Origin: Halomicrobium zhouii
GTDB lineage: Archaea; Halobacteriota; Halobacteria; Halobacteriales; Haloarculaceae
Direction of reading: 5' to 3'
Length of the DNA stretch: 64,000 nucleotides
Assembly (NCBI RefSeq): GCF_900114435.1
Contig: NZ_FOZK01000001.1
Coordinates: 1,555,645 to 1,619,644 of the forward strand
Shown: in pieces, positions 8,614 through 16,106 of the stretch
Layout: each line of letters begins with the position of its first letter
Position numbering within the stretch: the first letter of the stretch is position 1
Notes under the pieces: generated by a model
Seen by the model: the letters and a program-made list of their open reading frames with translations, nothing else
What the model was told of the DNA's origin: nothing
Database searches by the model: none
Made by a program: the position numbers and the translations under genes

Positions 8614-8786
8614 ACCGCAGGTCTACTGGCAGTTGGAACTCGCGCGAGCGAGTTCCAAAGAGGAGAATCGTCGGACGACGATTCCGAGCCTCGATAGAGC
8701 GACGCTCTATCGTCGGTTGAATTTTCGGAGAAAATTCAAAGAGGAGTCCTCGTCAGAGGACTCCGAGCAACAGTAGACCTGCGGTC
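8581..8786. repeat. Tandem array of tri-hairpin units with conserved linkers
   Basis: Eight consecutive inverted repeats fall into a repeating beta-gamma-alpha order with a period of 84 then 79 bases. Beta hairpins: 8581-8600, 8665-8684, 8744-8763 (8-bp arms, 4-base loops). Gamma: 8608-8628 and 8692-8712 (9-bp arms, 3-base loops), plus a decayed copy at 8771-8786. Alpha: 8633-8658 (11-bp arms) and 8717-8739 (10-bp arms). Linkers are conserved (CGAGCAA or CGAGCCT between beta and gamma; AGAG between alpha and beta). Stem sequences differ between units, yet both arms change together. The first unit overlaps the end of coxA. Transcription could fold it into a chain of stem-loops; the function is unknown. 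Confidence 0.9.
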
Positions 8787-8931
8787 AATCGCGGTTGCGA
8801 ATTCTGCGATACTGTCAGTCACCGAATCCTGGGACTGGTCCGAGAACCCCGACGAGCACGTCGCCTTCTGTTCAGTCGAGCTCGTCGACGACAGTCAAGC
8901 GGGCCGACGGGAACGGCTCTTCGAGCGGTGG

Positions 8932-9024
8932 CTACAGACCGCCGGCGATGAGCACGATACCGGTGATGAACATCATCGCGGCGATGCCGGCCAGCACGAG
9001 AAACAGCAGGTCCTTCTCTGTCAT
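8932..9024 (-). CDS. 30-residue single-helix membrane peptide in the cox cluster
   Basis: An intact 30-codon frame begins MTEKDLLFLVLAGIAAMMF and ends with TAG at 8932-8934. A charged tetrapeptide after Met is followed by one continuous hydrophobic helix to the last residue. It lies divergently from the next cox-cluster gene, with an A/T-rich spacer that could serve as promoter for both. Such one-helix peptides are typical small subunits of respiratory complexes, so a structural subunit or assembly peptide of the oxidase is likely by position. Length is at the limit of what sequence alone supports; the ideal hydrophobic pattern ending exactly at the stop argues for a real gene. Confidence 0.65.
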   Translation of the reverse strand: MTEKDLLFLVLAGIAAMMFITGIVLIAGGL

Positions 9025-9083
9025 GGCTCGCCCTTCGACGTCGAGTGAAAAAGGCTAATCGTCTCGCGGTCGAAGCTCGGTTC

Positions 9084-9344
9084 GTGAGTAACTCGAACCG
9101 AACGCGGCCCGGGGACCGCGTCGTCGGACAGCTGTACGTTATCATCGTCGCCATCGCCGGCGTGATGGGGTTCGTGCTCGGGACGATCAGCCCGGCGGAT
9201 CTGGAGCCCGAACTGTTCGGGGTCGTCGCACTGCCGCCCACCCCGCTGGGCGTCGCGCTGTACGGTATCGTGACCGTCGGCGTGGGCCTCGGAATTCTCC
9301 TGGCACTCGTCGTCTACGTCTCGAACAGGTACGCGGACGCGTAA
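9084..9344 (+). CDS. Two-helix membrane protein of the cox cluster (DUF7520-like)
   Basis: An 86-residue protein starting at GTG 9084 (SNSNRTRPGDRVVGQLYV after the start). It has two transmembrane helices, about residues 16-35 and 55-77, separated by a short loop containing PADLEPELFG. The frame is open further upstream to 9045, but that extension has no haloarchaeal character and would overlap the likely promoter (A-rich stretch at 9048-9058). It resembles the haloarchaeal family I know as DUF7520, another cox-cluster neighbour. It is likely an accessory protein of the terminal oxidase, inferred from location and membrane topology only. Confidence 0.75.
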   Translation: MSNSNRTRPGDRVVGQLYVIIVAIAGVMGFVLGTISPADLEPELFGVVALPPTPLGVALYGIVTVGVGLGILLALVVYVSNRYADA

Positions 9345-9454
9345 CGCGGGTCGCTACCAGGTCCTCCGTCACTGACGCCGCGAGCAGCGGTGCGTCCGGA
9401 GAGCGTTCCGGCGCTGGACCGTGCCTGGCTGGAAACGGTGGTCGCCGTCGACCG

Positions 9455-10255
9455 TTACCGCGGAAGCTGGTCGTAGTAGGCGACGTAGAACGCGTGCGAG
9501 ACGGCGTACACTATCGTCCCGAGAACGACCGTCATCGCCAGATAGATCCCCAGTTCGGTGGTCGAAAGCGCGTGGAGCGCCGTCTGGCCAGCGTTTTCCA
9601 GACTCCTGGGATCGTCAGCCGAGAGGGCTAACATGTACACAGTCGGGATGTAGCTGACGAGACTGATCAGGAACGCCAGCAGGTCGAAGCCGACGACGGA
9701 GAGGAAGTTGTTCTTGACGAGGCTCCCGCTGCGTTTGAAGGAGTCGACCAGCCCGAGGTCGTCGACGACGACGGCGGCGGGGAAGAACTGGAGGAAGAAC
9801 CACGGCAGGAGGACGACCAGTAGCGAGAGCAACACGCCGACGAGGAGGACGGCGACGGCGGCGGAGGTCACGTCGGCCATGCTGCCGAAGCCGAGGACGA
9901 AGATAGAGAGGATCAATCCGACGAACCCGACGACGAAGTAGAGGACGAACGTGACGATACCAAGGACGATGGTGCCGCCGAAGATGGACAGGTAGTTCGA
10001 CGTGCCGGCCGAGAAGAACCGGCCGACGGTAGCGCGGCCGTGGAGACCTTCCTCGAGGGTTCCGATGATCCCGCCGAGGTAGAACGGGACGGCGAACAGG
10101 AACACTGCGGAGCCGGCGAGGACGAGCCACGGATCGATCACCTGGAGAGCGCTCAGTCCGGCGCCCGCGAGCGAGTACGCGAAGACCAGGATCCAGATGA
10201 CTGGATTTCGTTTGAGCGAACCGACGCCTGTCGAGAGGGAACCAATTACACCCAT
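9455..10255 (-). CDS. Six-helix membrane protein (DUF7847-like)
   Basis: A 266-residue integral membrane protein beginning MGVIGSLSTGVGSLKRNPVI. Six or seven hydrophobic helices can be counted, with a long central pair (residues about 95-160) and a soluble-looking loop containing VVVDDLGLVDSFKRSGSLVK near residue 165, a motif common to this family (glycerophosphodiester phosphodiesterase-type membrane domain or DUF7847). No catalytic residues are seen. It stands alone between the cox cluster and the mutase gene, both at some distance. A role in membrane organisation or small-molecule transport is only a guess. Confidence 0.8.
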   Translation of the reverse strand: MGVIGSLSTGVGSLKRNPVIWILVFAYSLAGAGLSALQVIDPWLVLAGSAVFLFAVPFYLGGIIGTLEEGLHGRATVGRFFSAGTSNYLSIFGGTIVLGIVTFVLYFVVGFVGLILSIFVLGFGSMADVTSAAVAVLLVGVLLSLLVVLLPWFFLQFFPAAVVVDDLGLVDSFKRSGSLVKNNFLSVVGFDLLAFLISLVSYIPTVYMLALSADDPRSLENAGQTALHALSTTELGIYLAMTVVLGTIVYAVSHAFYVAYYDQLPR

Positions 10256-10315
10256 AGGGGGTTCACCTGGCCCGCGGGTGATAAGCTTACTGAGACGATG
10301 TCGGAATAAAGCAGC

Positions 10316-12019
10316 CTACGAGACGCCGGCGGTCTCCCGGTACGTGCCGTAGTGGTCCTCGAAGACGGCCATCACCTCGCCCATCGTCGTCCCGACTTTC
10401 ACTGCTTCAATGAGAGCAGGAACGACGTTCTCGCCGTTCTCGGTCGCTCGACGGACCTCGGACAGCGCCGCGTCGACGGCGTCGTCGTCCCGCGACGCCT
10501 TCACGTCGGCGAGTCGCTCCTGCTGGCGCTCCTGGACGGTCTCGTCGACCTGGAGAATCTCGGGTTCGGTCTCCTCCTCGACGGTGTAGGCGTTGACACC
10601 GACGACGGTCTCCTCGCCGTCCTCGACGCGTTCCTGGTACTCGTAGGCGGCGTCCTGGATCTCCCGCTGGAAGTAGCCCCGCTCGATGCCGGCGAGGACG
10701 CCGTCGCGCATCGCTCCATCGCCCAGGTCGTCTCTGACGTGGTGGATGTACGCCATCGCCTCTTCCTCCATCTCGTCGGTGAGGGCCTCGACGGCGTAGG
10801 AACCACCGAGCGGGTCGACGATGTCGGCGGCGCCGGACTCCTTGGCGATGATCTGCTGGGTCCGGAGCGCGACGCGGACCGACTCCTCGCTGGGCAGCGC
10901 GAGGGCCTCGTCGAAGCTGTTGGTGTGGAGGCTCTGCGTGCCGCCCATGACGCCGGCCAGCGCCTGGATGGTCACCCGGACGACGTTGTTGAGCGGCTGC
11001 TGGGCGGTGAGCGACTGGCCGGCGGTCTGCGTGTGGAACTTGAGCTTCTTGCTGTCGGGGTGGGCGGCGCCGTACCACTCGTCCATCACGCGAGCGTAGA
11101 TGCGGCGGGCGGCGCGGAACTTGGCCACTTCCTCGAAGATGGAGTTGTGGGCGTTGAAGAAGAAGGAGAGCTGCGGGGCGAAGTCGTCGACGTCCATGCC
11201 GCGGTGGAGGCAGTCCTCGACGTAGGCGAACCCGTCCGCGAGCGTGAACGCCAGTTCCTGCACGGCGGTCGACCCGGCTTCCCGGATGTGGTAGCCGGAC
11301 ACCGAGACGGGCTTGAATTTCGGCGTCTCCTCGCTGGCGAACTCGACGACGTCCGTGACCAGCTTCAGGGAGGGTTCTGGAGGTACGACCCACTCCTTCT
11401 GCGCGATGAACTCCTTGAACATGTCGTTCTGGAGGGTACCCCGCAACTCCTCGCGCGGGACCCCTCGCTCGTCGGCCAGCGCGACGTACATCGCGAATAT
11501 GAGGGGCGCGCTCGGGTTGATGGTGAAACTCGTCGAGACGTCGGCCAGGTCGATGCCGTCGAACAGAATTTCCATGTCGCGCAAGGTGTCGACGGCGACG
11601 CCCTCCCGACCGACTTCGCCCTCGGCCATCGCGTCGTCGGAGTCGATACCCATCAGCGTCGGCATGTCGAACGCCGTCGAGAGGCCGGTCTGGCCCTCGT
11701 CGACGAGGTAGTGGAAGCGCTCGTTGGTCTCGCTGGCCGTCCCGAAGCCCGCGAACTGGCGCATCGTCCACGGCCGCCCGCGGTACATCGTCGGGTAGAC
11801 GCCCCGGGTGTAGGGTTCCTCGCCGGGAAACCCCAGATCCTCGACGTAGTCGAGGTCGGCGACGTCCAGCGGCGTGTACAGGCGGTCGACCTCGAGGTTC
11901 GACACCGTGGCGAATCGCCGTCGCCGTTCGCCGTAGTTCTCCAGGACCGGCCCGAGCGTGTCGTCCGTCCAGTCCTCGCGGGCCTCGCGAATCGCGGCGA
12001 GGTCCTCCTCGTCGAACAT
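10316..12019 (-). CDS. mcmA1: Methylmalonyl-CoA mutase, large (catalytic) subunit
   Basis: A 567-residue TIM-barrel subunit that interconverts methylmalonyl-CoA and succinyl-CoA using adenosylcobalamin, in propionate and odd-chain or branched amino-acid breakdown. The signature TRGVYPTMYRGRPWTMRQFAGFG (in part) lies near residues 72-94, followed by QTGLSTAFDMPTLMG near 109-123; the C-terminal half contains HTQTAGQSLTAQQPLNN. The protein ends after the barrel, so the B12-binding domain with DxHxxG is absent and must be a separate subunit, as usual in archaea. The partner and the MeaB-type chaperone are not in this window. A TATA element at 12044-12052 supports the ATG at 12019. Confidence 0.95.
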   Translation of the reverse strand: MFDEEDLAAIREAREDWTDDTLGPVLENYGERRRRFATVSNLEVDRLYTPLDVADLDYVEDLGFPGEEPYTRGVYPTMYRGRPWTMRQFAGFGTASETNERFHYLVDEGQTGLSTAFDMPTLMGIDSDDAMAEGEVGREGVAVDTLRDMEILFDGIDLADVSTSFTINPSAPLIFAMYVALADERGVPREELRGTLQNDMFKEFIAQKEWVVPPEPSLKLVTDVVEFASEETPKFKPVSVSGYHIREAGSTAVQELAFTLADGFAYVEDCLHRGMDVDDFAPQLSFFFNAHNSIFEEVAKFRAARRIYARVMDEWYGAAHPDSKKLKFHTQTAGQSLTAQQPLNNVVRVTIQALAGVMGGTQSLHTNSFDEALALPSEESVRVALRTQQIIAKESGAADIVDPLGGSYAVEALTDEMEEEAMAYIHHVRDDLGDGAMRDGVLAGIERGYFQREIQDAAYEYQERVEDGEETVVGVNAYTVEEETEPEILQVDETVQERQQERLADVKASRDDDAVDAALSEVRRATENGENVVPALIEAVKVGTTMGEVMAVFEDHYGTYRETAGVS

Positions 12020-12043
12020 ACCCTGCTAGTTGGTAGCTAACGA

Positions 12044-12052
12044 CAATAAGGC
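12044..12052 (-). promoter_or_regulatory. TATA element of the mutase gene
   Basis: The minus strand reads GCCTTATTG, 25-33 bases before the ATG at 12019, consistent with a leaderless transcript. Confidence 0.55.
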
Positions 12053-12072
12053 TCCCGGGGACCGACCGCTCC

Positions 12073-12939
12073 TTACTCCGGGTCTTCCTGCAGTCGCTTG
12101 GTCGTCTCGACCAGCGGGTGGGCCCCGTAGTCGACTACTTCGATGTCCTCGATAGAGCTCAGGTCGGACTTCTCGGCGGTGCGGGCCATCCCCAGGTCGA
12201 CCGGCTGGTCGAGGACGATGACGTAGGCGTCCATCGTGTCGACGCCGATACGTTCGGCGGCTTTCACCCGGTGGTGGCCGTCGGCCAGGAGGAGCGTCGG
12301 CTGTTGCTCGTCACCGGCGCTCCCTCCGAAGTCCTCGACAGTGGACTGGGAGGGCGAGCGACCGCCGCCGTTGTCGATGACGACGAGCGGTTCGGCCAGG
12401 CCCCGCCGGAGTTCGTAGATCCGTCCCTCCAGTTCGTCCGCGTAGACAGTGTCCTGGGTCGGCGTCAGGTCGGCCAGGTCGACCTCGCGGCGCTCCTCGC
12501 GCGCGGTCACGTCGTGGATGCTCTCCAGCGTCCGGGTGAGTTTGTCCACCTTGCTCGGGGTCGCGCGCTCGATCTGCGAGCGGATGACGTCGGCGTTGGA
12601 GATGATGCCGACGAGGTGGCCGGCGTCGTCGACGACTGGCAGCTTCTGGATGCCGGAGCGGAGGATGACGCGCGCGGCGTCCTGGACTGCCATCTCCGGG
12701 TGGGCGACGAGGATTTCGTCGCTCATCACCCGGAACATGGGCTCGTGGTCGTCGGCCAGCAGCAGGTCGCGGGCGCTGACGAATCCCTCGACGCGGCGGC
12801 CGTCGGTGACGGGGAACCCGCTGTGGTCGTCGCTCTCGTCGATGCGACGGGCGACGTCGGCGACCGTGTCGTCGAGCGACACCGTCGACACCTCCTGGGT
12901 CATGTACTCGCGGACGCGCGGCTTGCCCTCCTCGGCCAT
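12073..12939 (-). CDS. CBS-pair protein with C-terminal ParB-like domain
   Basis: A 288-residue protein. Residues about 8-65 and 70-128 are two CBS motifs (VREYMTQEVSTVSLDDTVAD and VMSDEILVAHPEMAVQDAAR mark their starts), which usually bind adenine nucleotides and regulate an attached domain. Residues about 150-260 resemble a ParB/sulfiredoxin-type domain: VDLADLTPTQDTVYADELEG then LLLADGHHRVKAAERIG, where DGHHRxxA is the typical phosphate-binding motif. The fusion suggests an energy-state-sensing nucleotidase or DNA-linked regulator. A TATA-like GGTCTTTTTCC about 28 bases upstream supports the ATG at 12939. It lies just after the candidate miniature element at 13007-13122. Confidence 0.85.
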   Translation of the reverse strand: MAEEGKPRVREYMTQEVSTVSLDDTVADVARRIDESDDHSGFPVTDGRRVEGFVSARDLLLADDHEPMFRVMSDEILVAHPEMAVQDAARVILRSGIQKLPVVDDAGHLVGIISNADVIRSQIERATPSKVDKLTRTLESIHDVTAREERREVDLADLTPTQDTVYADELEGRIYELRRGLAEPLVVIDNGGGRSPSQSTVEDFGGSAGDEQQPTLLLADGHHRVKAAERIGVDTMDAYVIVLDQPVDLGMARTAEKSDLSSIEDIEVVDYGAHPLVETTKRLQEDPE

Positions 12940-13006
12940 TAGCGAGGATCAGACGCCGCCGGAGGAAAAAGACCCCGTTCGGCGTCGGGCCGGACCGGGG
13001 CCGCGA

Positions 13007-13122
13007 CTCACACGGACGGGTGTAATTCGTTCCCGATACGTCTCGAACGCTGGACCGTTTCACACTCAGCGACCGCCTGACGTGGGCCGTCTCCCGGAAA
13101 TAGTTACACCCGTCCGTCTCAC
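13007..13122. mobile_element. Candidate miniature inverted-repeat element (106 bp) with 5-bp flanking repeats
   Basis: The perfect 14-bp inverted repeats ACGGACGGGTGTAA (13012-13025) and TTACACCCGTCCGT (13104-13117) bound a 106-bp stretch with no open reading frame. The direct repeat CTCAC flanks it on both sides (13007-13011 and 13118-13122), as expected for a target-site duplication. The right copy contains the stop codon of the DHH gene. This is the textbook arrangement of a non-autonomous transposable element. A conserved cruciform regulatory site is the alternative. No transposase or second copy is in the window. Confidence 0.55.
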
Positions 13123-14606
13123 TCTTCGGTGACCTCCTCGAGGGACTCCCGGTCACTCTCGAACGTCTCGGGACCGTACACGGACGTCAGCAGGCGGTCG
13201 GAGTTGCCCTGGAGCGTCTCGAGGAAGCGGTCGTCGACGACGGCACGGACGACTTCGTGGAGCGACTCGTCGCGGTCTTCGATAGTGTCGAGGACCCCCA
13301 GTGTGATCTGCGCGCCGGCCATGTCGGCGTGGCCGCCGGCGCTCCCGATCTGGCCGAAGGCGTCCCGGAGCGTCTCGCCCAGGTCGATGTCCGTCCCGCG
13401 GGCGCGTGCCGAGACGTAGATGGTGCCGTCCTGGACGCCGTAGACGAGCGTCGCGTTGACGTCTTCCAGCGTGAGCAGCCTGTCGGCGGCCTGGGCGAGC
13501 GCGTCCCGGTCAGAGAGTTCGCCGACGCAACTCAGCAGGACCGAGCCTTCCTCCCGGCGGTTCTGGATCGCACGGCCGACAGTCTGGAGCGTCTCGGCGG
13601 TGATGCTGGGTTGTTCGATGCGCTGGAGTGCCTCCATGTCGGCGTGTGGGAGGAGAAACGCGGCGGCCTCGAAGTCGTCCGGCGAGACCTCCCGGCGGAA
13701 CTCCTTCGTGTCGACGCGGATGCCGAACAGGAGCCCGGTCGCGACGGTCTGGTCGACGTCACCACCGAGGCGGCGGACGTAGTCGACCAGGAGCGTGCTC
13801 GTCGCGCCGACGTCGCTCCGCAGGTCGACGAACCGCGCCTCGATGGGCGCCCGGGGCGGGTGGTGGTCGATGACGACGTCGATCTCCGTCTCATGGGGGA
13901 GCTGGTCGTTGACGCCGGGCCGGGAGTGGTCGACCAGGGCGAAGCCGTCGTACTCAGACAGGTCCGATTCGTCGTCGAGATTGTGGAGGTCGAACTCCAG
14001 CAGGTTCACGAACGCCCGGTTCTCCTGGTGGGATATCTCGCCGTAGTAGCAGACGTCCGTCTCACAGCCCACCGCCTCGGCGATGCGTGCGAGCGTGACG
14101 GCGCTGGCGATGGCGTCGGGGTCCGGGTTGTCGTGGGTCACGACCGCCAGCCGGCCGTCGACGTCGCGCAACACCCGCTGGAGCTGGCGCACCTGCAGCC
14201 CGCCGTCACCGATGGAGTGGGACAGCTCCTCGGCGACGACGTTGCCGGGGTCGACGACCTGGTCTGCGACGGTCGCGAGCGCCGCACTGGTCTCCGGTGT
14301 CGGGTTCCGCCCGGCGTATGCCAGGACCATCGACTCCGGGAACACCGTGTCGACCGCCCTGGCGGCCCGCAGGTTGGTCTCGCCGTCCTCGGCGGTGATA
14401 AGAACCGAGTCGGGGTCGGCGCCGAGGTCGCGGAGGGTCTCCCGGTCGCTCGGGTCACCCGGAACGACTCGAATCCCGCCCGACCGGAGCGTGTCCACCC
14501 GGTGCTCGTCGTCCGTCACGACGAGCAGGTCCCCACGCTGGTCTTCGAGCGCGGAGAGCAGCCTCCTGCCGAGGGGACCGGTCCCCAGCACCAGGCGAGA
14601 AGTCAT
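13119..14606 (-). CDS. TrkA-N / DHH phosphoesterase fusion protein
   Basis: A 495-residue cytoplasmic protein with two modules. Residues 1-130 are a Rossmann TrkA-N domain starting LVLGTGPLGRRLLSALEDQ. Residues about 145-300 are a DHH domain with VVTHDNPDPDAIASAVTL (motif I), VDHSRPG (motif II) and VIDHHPP (the DHH motif), and the C-terminal third is a DHHA1-type domain ending in GSAGGHADMAGAQ. All metal-binding aspartates and histidines look intact, so it should be an active phosphodiesterase acting on oligonucleotides or cyclic dinucleotides. The TrkA-N part may sense NAD(H) or a nucleotide. Such fusions are common in haloarchaea, but a proven substrate is unknown to me. Confidence 0.9.
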   Translation of the reverse strand: MTSRLVLGTGPLGRRLLSALEDQRGDLLVVTDDEHRVDTLRSGGIRVVPGDPSDRETLRDLGADPDSVLITAEDGETNLRAARAVDTVFPESMVLAYAGRNPTPETSAALATVADQVVDPGNVVAEELSHSIGDGGLQVRQLQRVLRDVDGRLAVVTHDNPDPDAIASAVTLARIAEAVGCETDVCYYGEISHQENRAFVNLLEFDLHNLDDESDLSEYDGFALVDHSRPGVNDQLPHETEIDVVIDHHPPRAPIEARFVDLRSDVGATSTLLVDYVRRLGGDVDQTVATGLLFGIRVDTKEFRREVSPDDFEAAAFLLPHADMEALQRIEQPSITAETLQTVGRAIQNRREEGSVLLSCVGELSDRDALAQAADRLLTLEDVNATLVYGVQDGTIYVSARARGTDIDLGETLRDAFGQIGSAGGHADMAGAQITLGVLDTIEDRDESLHEVVRAVVDDRFLETLQGNSDRLLTSVYGPETFESDRESLEEVTEE

Positions 14607-14683
14607 GGAGAGTGTTCGGCCTTCGAGCGTCTAAAAGGCACGCATCGACGTCCGGGAGAGGTCGGACGAGTCGGATCTGGCGG

Positions 14684-15112
14684 TCACTTCAGTCGCTCCT
14701 GGAGGAAGGAGGGATGGGCCGCGGTGACCCCTTCGACGCCGAGGATGGACTCCTCGATGACGTCACCGACGGCGCCGCCGTCGGCCGCGCGCACCTCGGC
14801 CATCAGCATGTGGTCGCCGCTGGAGGTGTACAGCGACTCCACCTCGTCCAGCTCGGCGAGTTCGCGGGTCGACTCGACGTAACAGTCGCTCGCGACGTCG
14901 ATGCCGACGAGCGCGATCGTCTGGCTCGCGAGCTTCTTCGGGTCGACGTCGGCGGAGTAGCCGACGATGACGCCTTCCTCTTCGAGTTTCTGGATGTACT
15001 TTCGAACCGTGGGCTTCGAGACGTCGGCCCGGTTCGCTATCTCCGCGTAGGACGCCTGCGCGTCCTCCTCGAGAACAGACAGAATGCGACGCTCCGTAGA
15101 CTCCGCGCTCAT
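14684..15112 (-). CDS. lrpA1: Lrp/AsnC family regulator (LrpA1-like)
   Basis: A 142-residue feast/famine regulator. The N-terminal helix-turn-helix covers residues about 5-50 (ILSVLEEDAQASYAEIANRA then VSKPTVRKYIQKLEEEGVI). The C-terminal RAM domain, residues about 65-140, includes LYTSSGDHMLMAEVRAADGG, the usual effector-binding turn. The gene directly follows the two oxidoreductase subunit genes (53 bases after porB) on the same strand, an order I recall from Halobacterium, where LrpA1 was studied; the symbol rests on that synteny. A separate TATA element precedes it, so it may also be transcribed alone. It probably senses an amino acid and tunes amino-acid and 2-oxoacid metabolism. Confidence 0.88.
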   Translation of the reverse strand: MSAESTERRILSVLEEDAQASYAEIANRADVSKPTVRKYIQKLEEEGVIVGYSADVDPKKLASQTIALVGIDVASDCYVESTRELAELDEVESLYTSSGDHMLMAEVRAADGGAVGDVIEESILGVEGVTAAHPSFLQERLK

Positions 15113-15131
15113 AGCCAGTTCTTTTTCCCGC

Positions 15132-15144
15132 GTATGAAAATATG
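15132..15144 (-). promoter_or_regulatory. TATA region of the lrpA1-like gene
   Basis: The minus strand reads CATATTTTCATAC, 20-32 bases before the ATG at 15112. It lies in the short spacer between porB and the regulator gene. Confidence 0.5.
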
Positions 15145-15165
15145 TTCCGGATTCGCAAACGACGG

Positions 15166-16104
15166 TTATTTGTGGTGTTCGAGGAGTTCGTCGGCCGCGC
15201 GCTCCCACTGGTAGTCCTCGTCGAAGTAGCGTTCGGCCAGCGGCTCTTCGGGCGCCTCGCCGAGGGCCTGCTTCTCCTCGCCGTAGGACGGCCGTTCGTC
15301 CTCGACGTAGTAGCGTCCGGTCAGCACCTCGCCCTCGTAGAGCTTGGACTCGGTCTCGAACATCATCTCCGCCGCTTCCTCGCGGTTCGAGACGTCGAAG
15401 TCGTACTCGTCGGACTGCTGGACGTCGGTGTAGGGGACGTACTGCTTGGCGTCCTTGTTCCAGGTCGGACACTGGGTCAGGAAGTCGATGTGCGCGAAGC
15501 CGTCGTGCTCGATGGCCTCCGCGATGATCTCCTTGGCCTGGTTCGGGTTGACCGCTGCCGTCCGGGCGACGTACGTCGCGCCGGAGGTCAGGGACAGCGA
15601 CAGCGGCCGGATCGGCGACTTGGCGCTGCCCGAGGGCTGGGTCTTGGACTTGTGACCCTTCGGCGACGTCGGGGACGTCTGGCCCTTCGTCAGCCCGAAG
15701 ATCTCGTTGTTGAAGACGATGGAGACCATGTCGTGGTTCTCCCGGGCCGTGTGCATGAAGTGGTTGCCACCGATGCCGTAGTTGTCGCCGTCTCCGCCTG
15801 CCGCGATGACGGTCAGCTCGGGGTTGGCCAGCTTCGCTGCGCGGGCGACCGGGAGCTCACGGCCGTGGATGGTGTGGAAGCCGTAGCTGTTGAAGTAGCT
15901 GTTGAGCTTGCCCGAACAGCCGATGCCGGTGAACAGCGCCACTTCGTCGGGGTTCTTCCCGACCTCGGGCATGGCCTGTTTCAGCGCCTTCAGGACGCCG
16001 AAGTCGCCACAGCCGGGACACCACGTCGCCTGCGGTTCGATGCCGGGCGTGAACTCGTCTCGTTCGGTCTCTCGTTCGTTGCCGATTGCTGAGAATGCAC
16101 TCAT
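15166..16104 (-). CDS. porB: 2-oxoacid:ferredoxin oxidoreductase beta subunit (pyruvate type)
   Basis: A 312-residue thiamine-diphosphate subunit. WCPGCGDFG (residues about 28-36) and the later GIGCSGK cysteine motif are family hallmarks. The thiamine-diphosphate/Mg motif begins at GGDGDNYGIGGNH (about residue 103) and continues to NNEIFGLTKGQTSPTSPKG. With the alpha subunit it oxidises a 2-oxoacid to acyl-CoA and CO2 and reduces ferredoxin, replacing pyruvate dehydrogenase in haloarchaea. The ATG at 16104 lies two bases after the porA stop, so the pair is one operon. The choice of pyruvate over 2-oxoglutarate rests on subunit length and the neighbouring lrpA1-like gene, and is less certain than the enzyme class. 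Confidence 0.85.
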   Translation of the reverse strand: MSAFSAIGNERETERDEFTPGIEPQATWCPGCGDFGVLKALKQAMPEVGKNPDEVALFTGIGCSGKLNSYFNSYGFHTIHGRELPVARAAKLANPELTVIAAGGDGDNYGIGGNHFMHTARENHDMVSIVFNNEIFGLTKGQTSPTSPKGHKSKTQPSGSAKSPIRPLSLSLTSGATYVARTAAVNPNQAKEIIAEAIEHDGFAHIDFLTQCPTWNKDAKQYVPYTDVQQSDEYDFDVSNREEAAEMMFETESKLYEGEVLTGRYYVEDERPSYGEEKQALGEAPEEPLAERYFDEDYQWERAADELLEHHK

Positions 16105-16106
16105 TG

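Noticed and set aside
8581..8786. CRISPR-like array
   Set aside because: The repeated parts are short linkers and the variable parts are self-complementary hairpins, not spacers; no cas genes are present.
10352..12040. 562-codon open frame antisense to the mutase gene
   Set aside because: It is a mirror of a well-conserved coding sequence, with no TATA element at a suitable distance and no recognisable domain.
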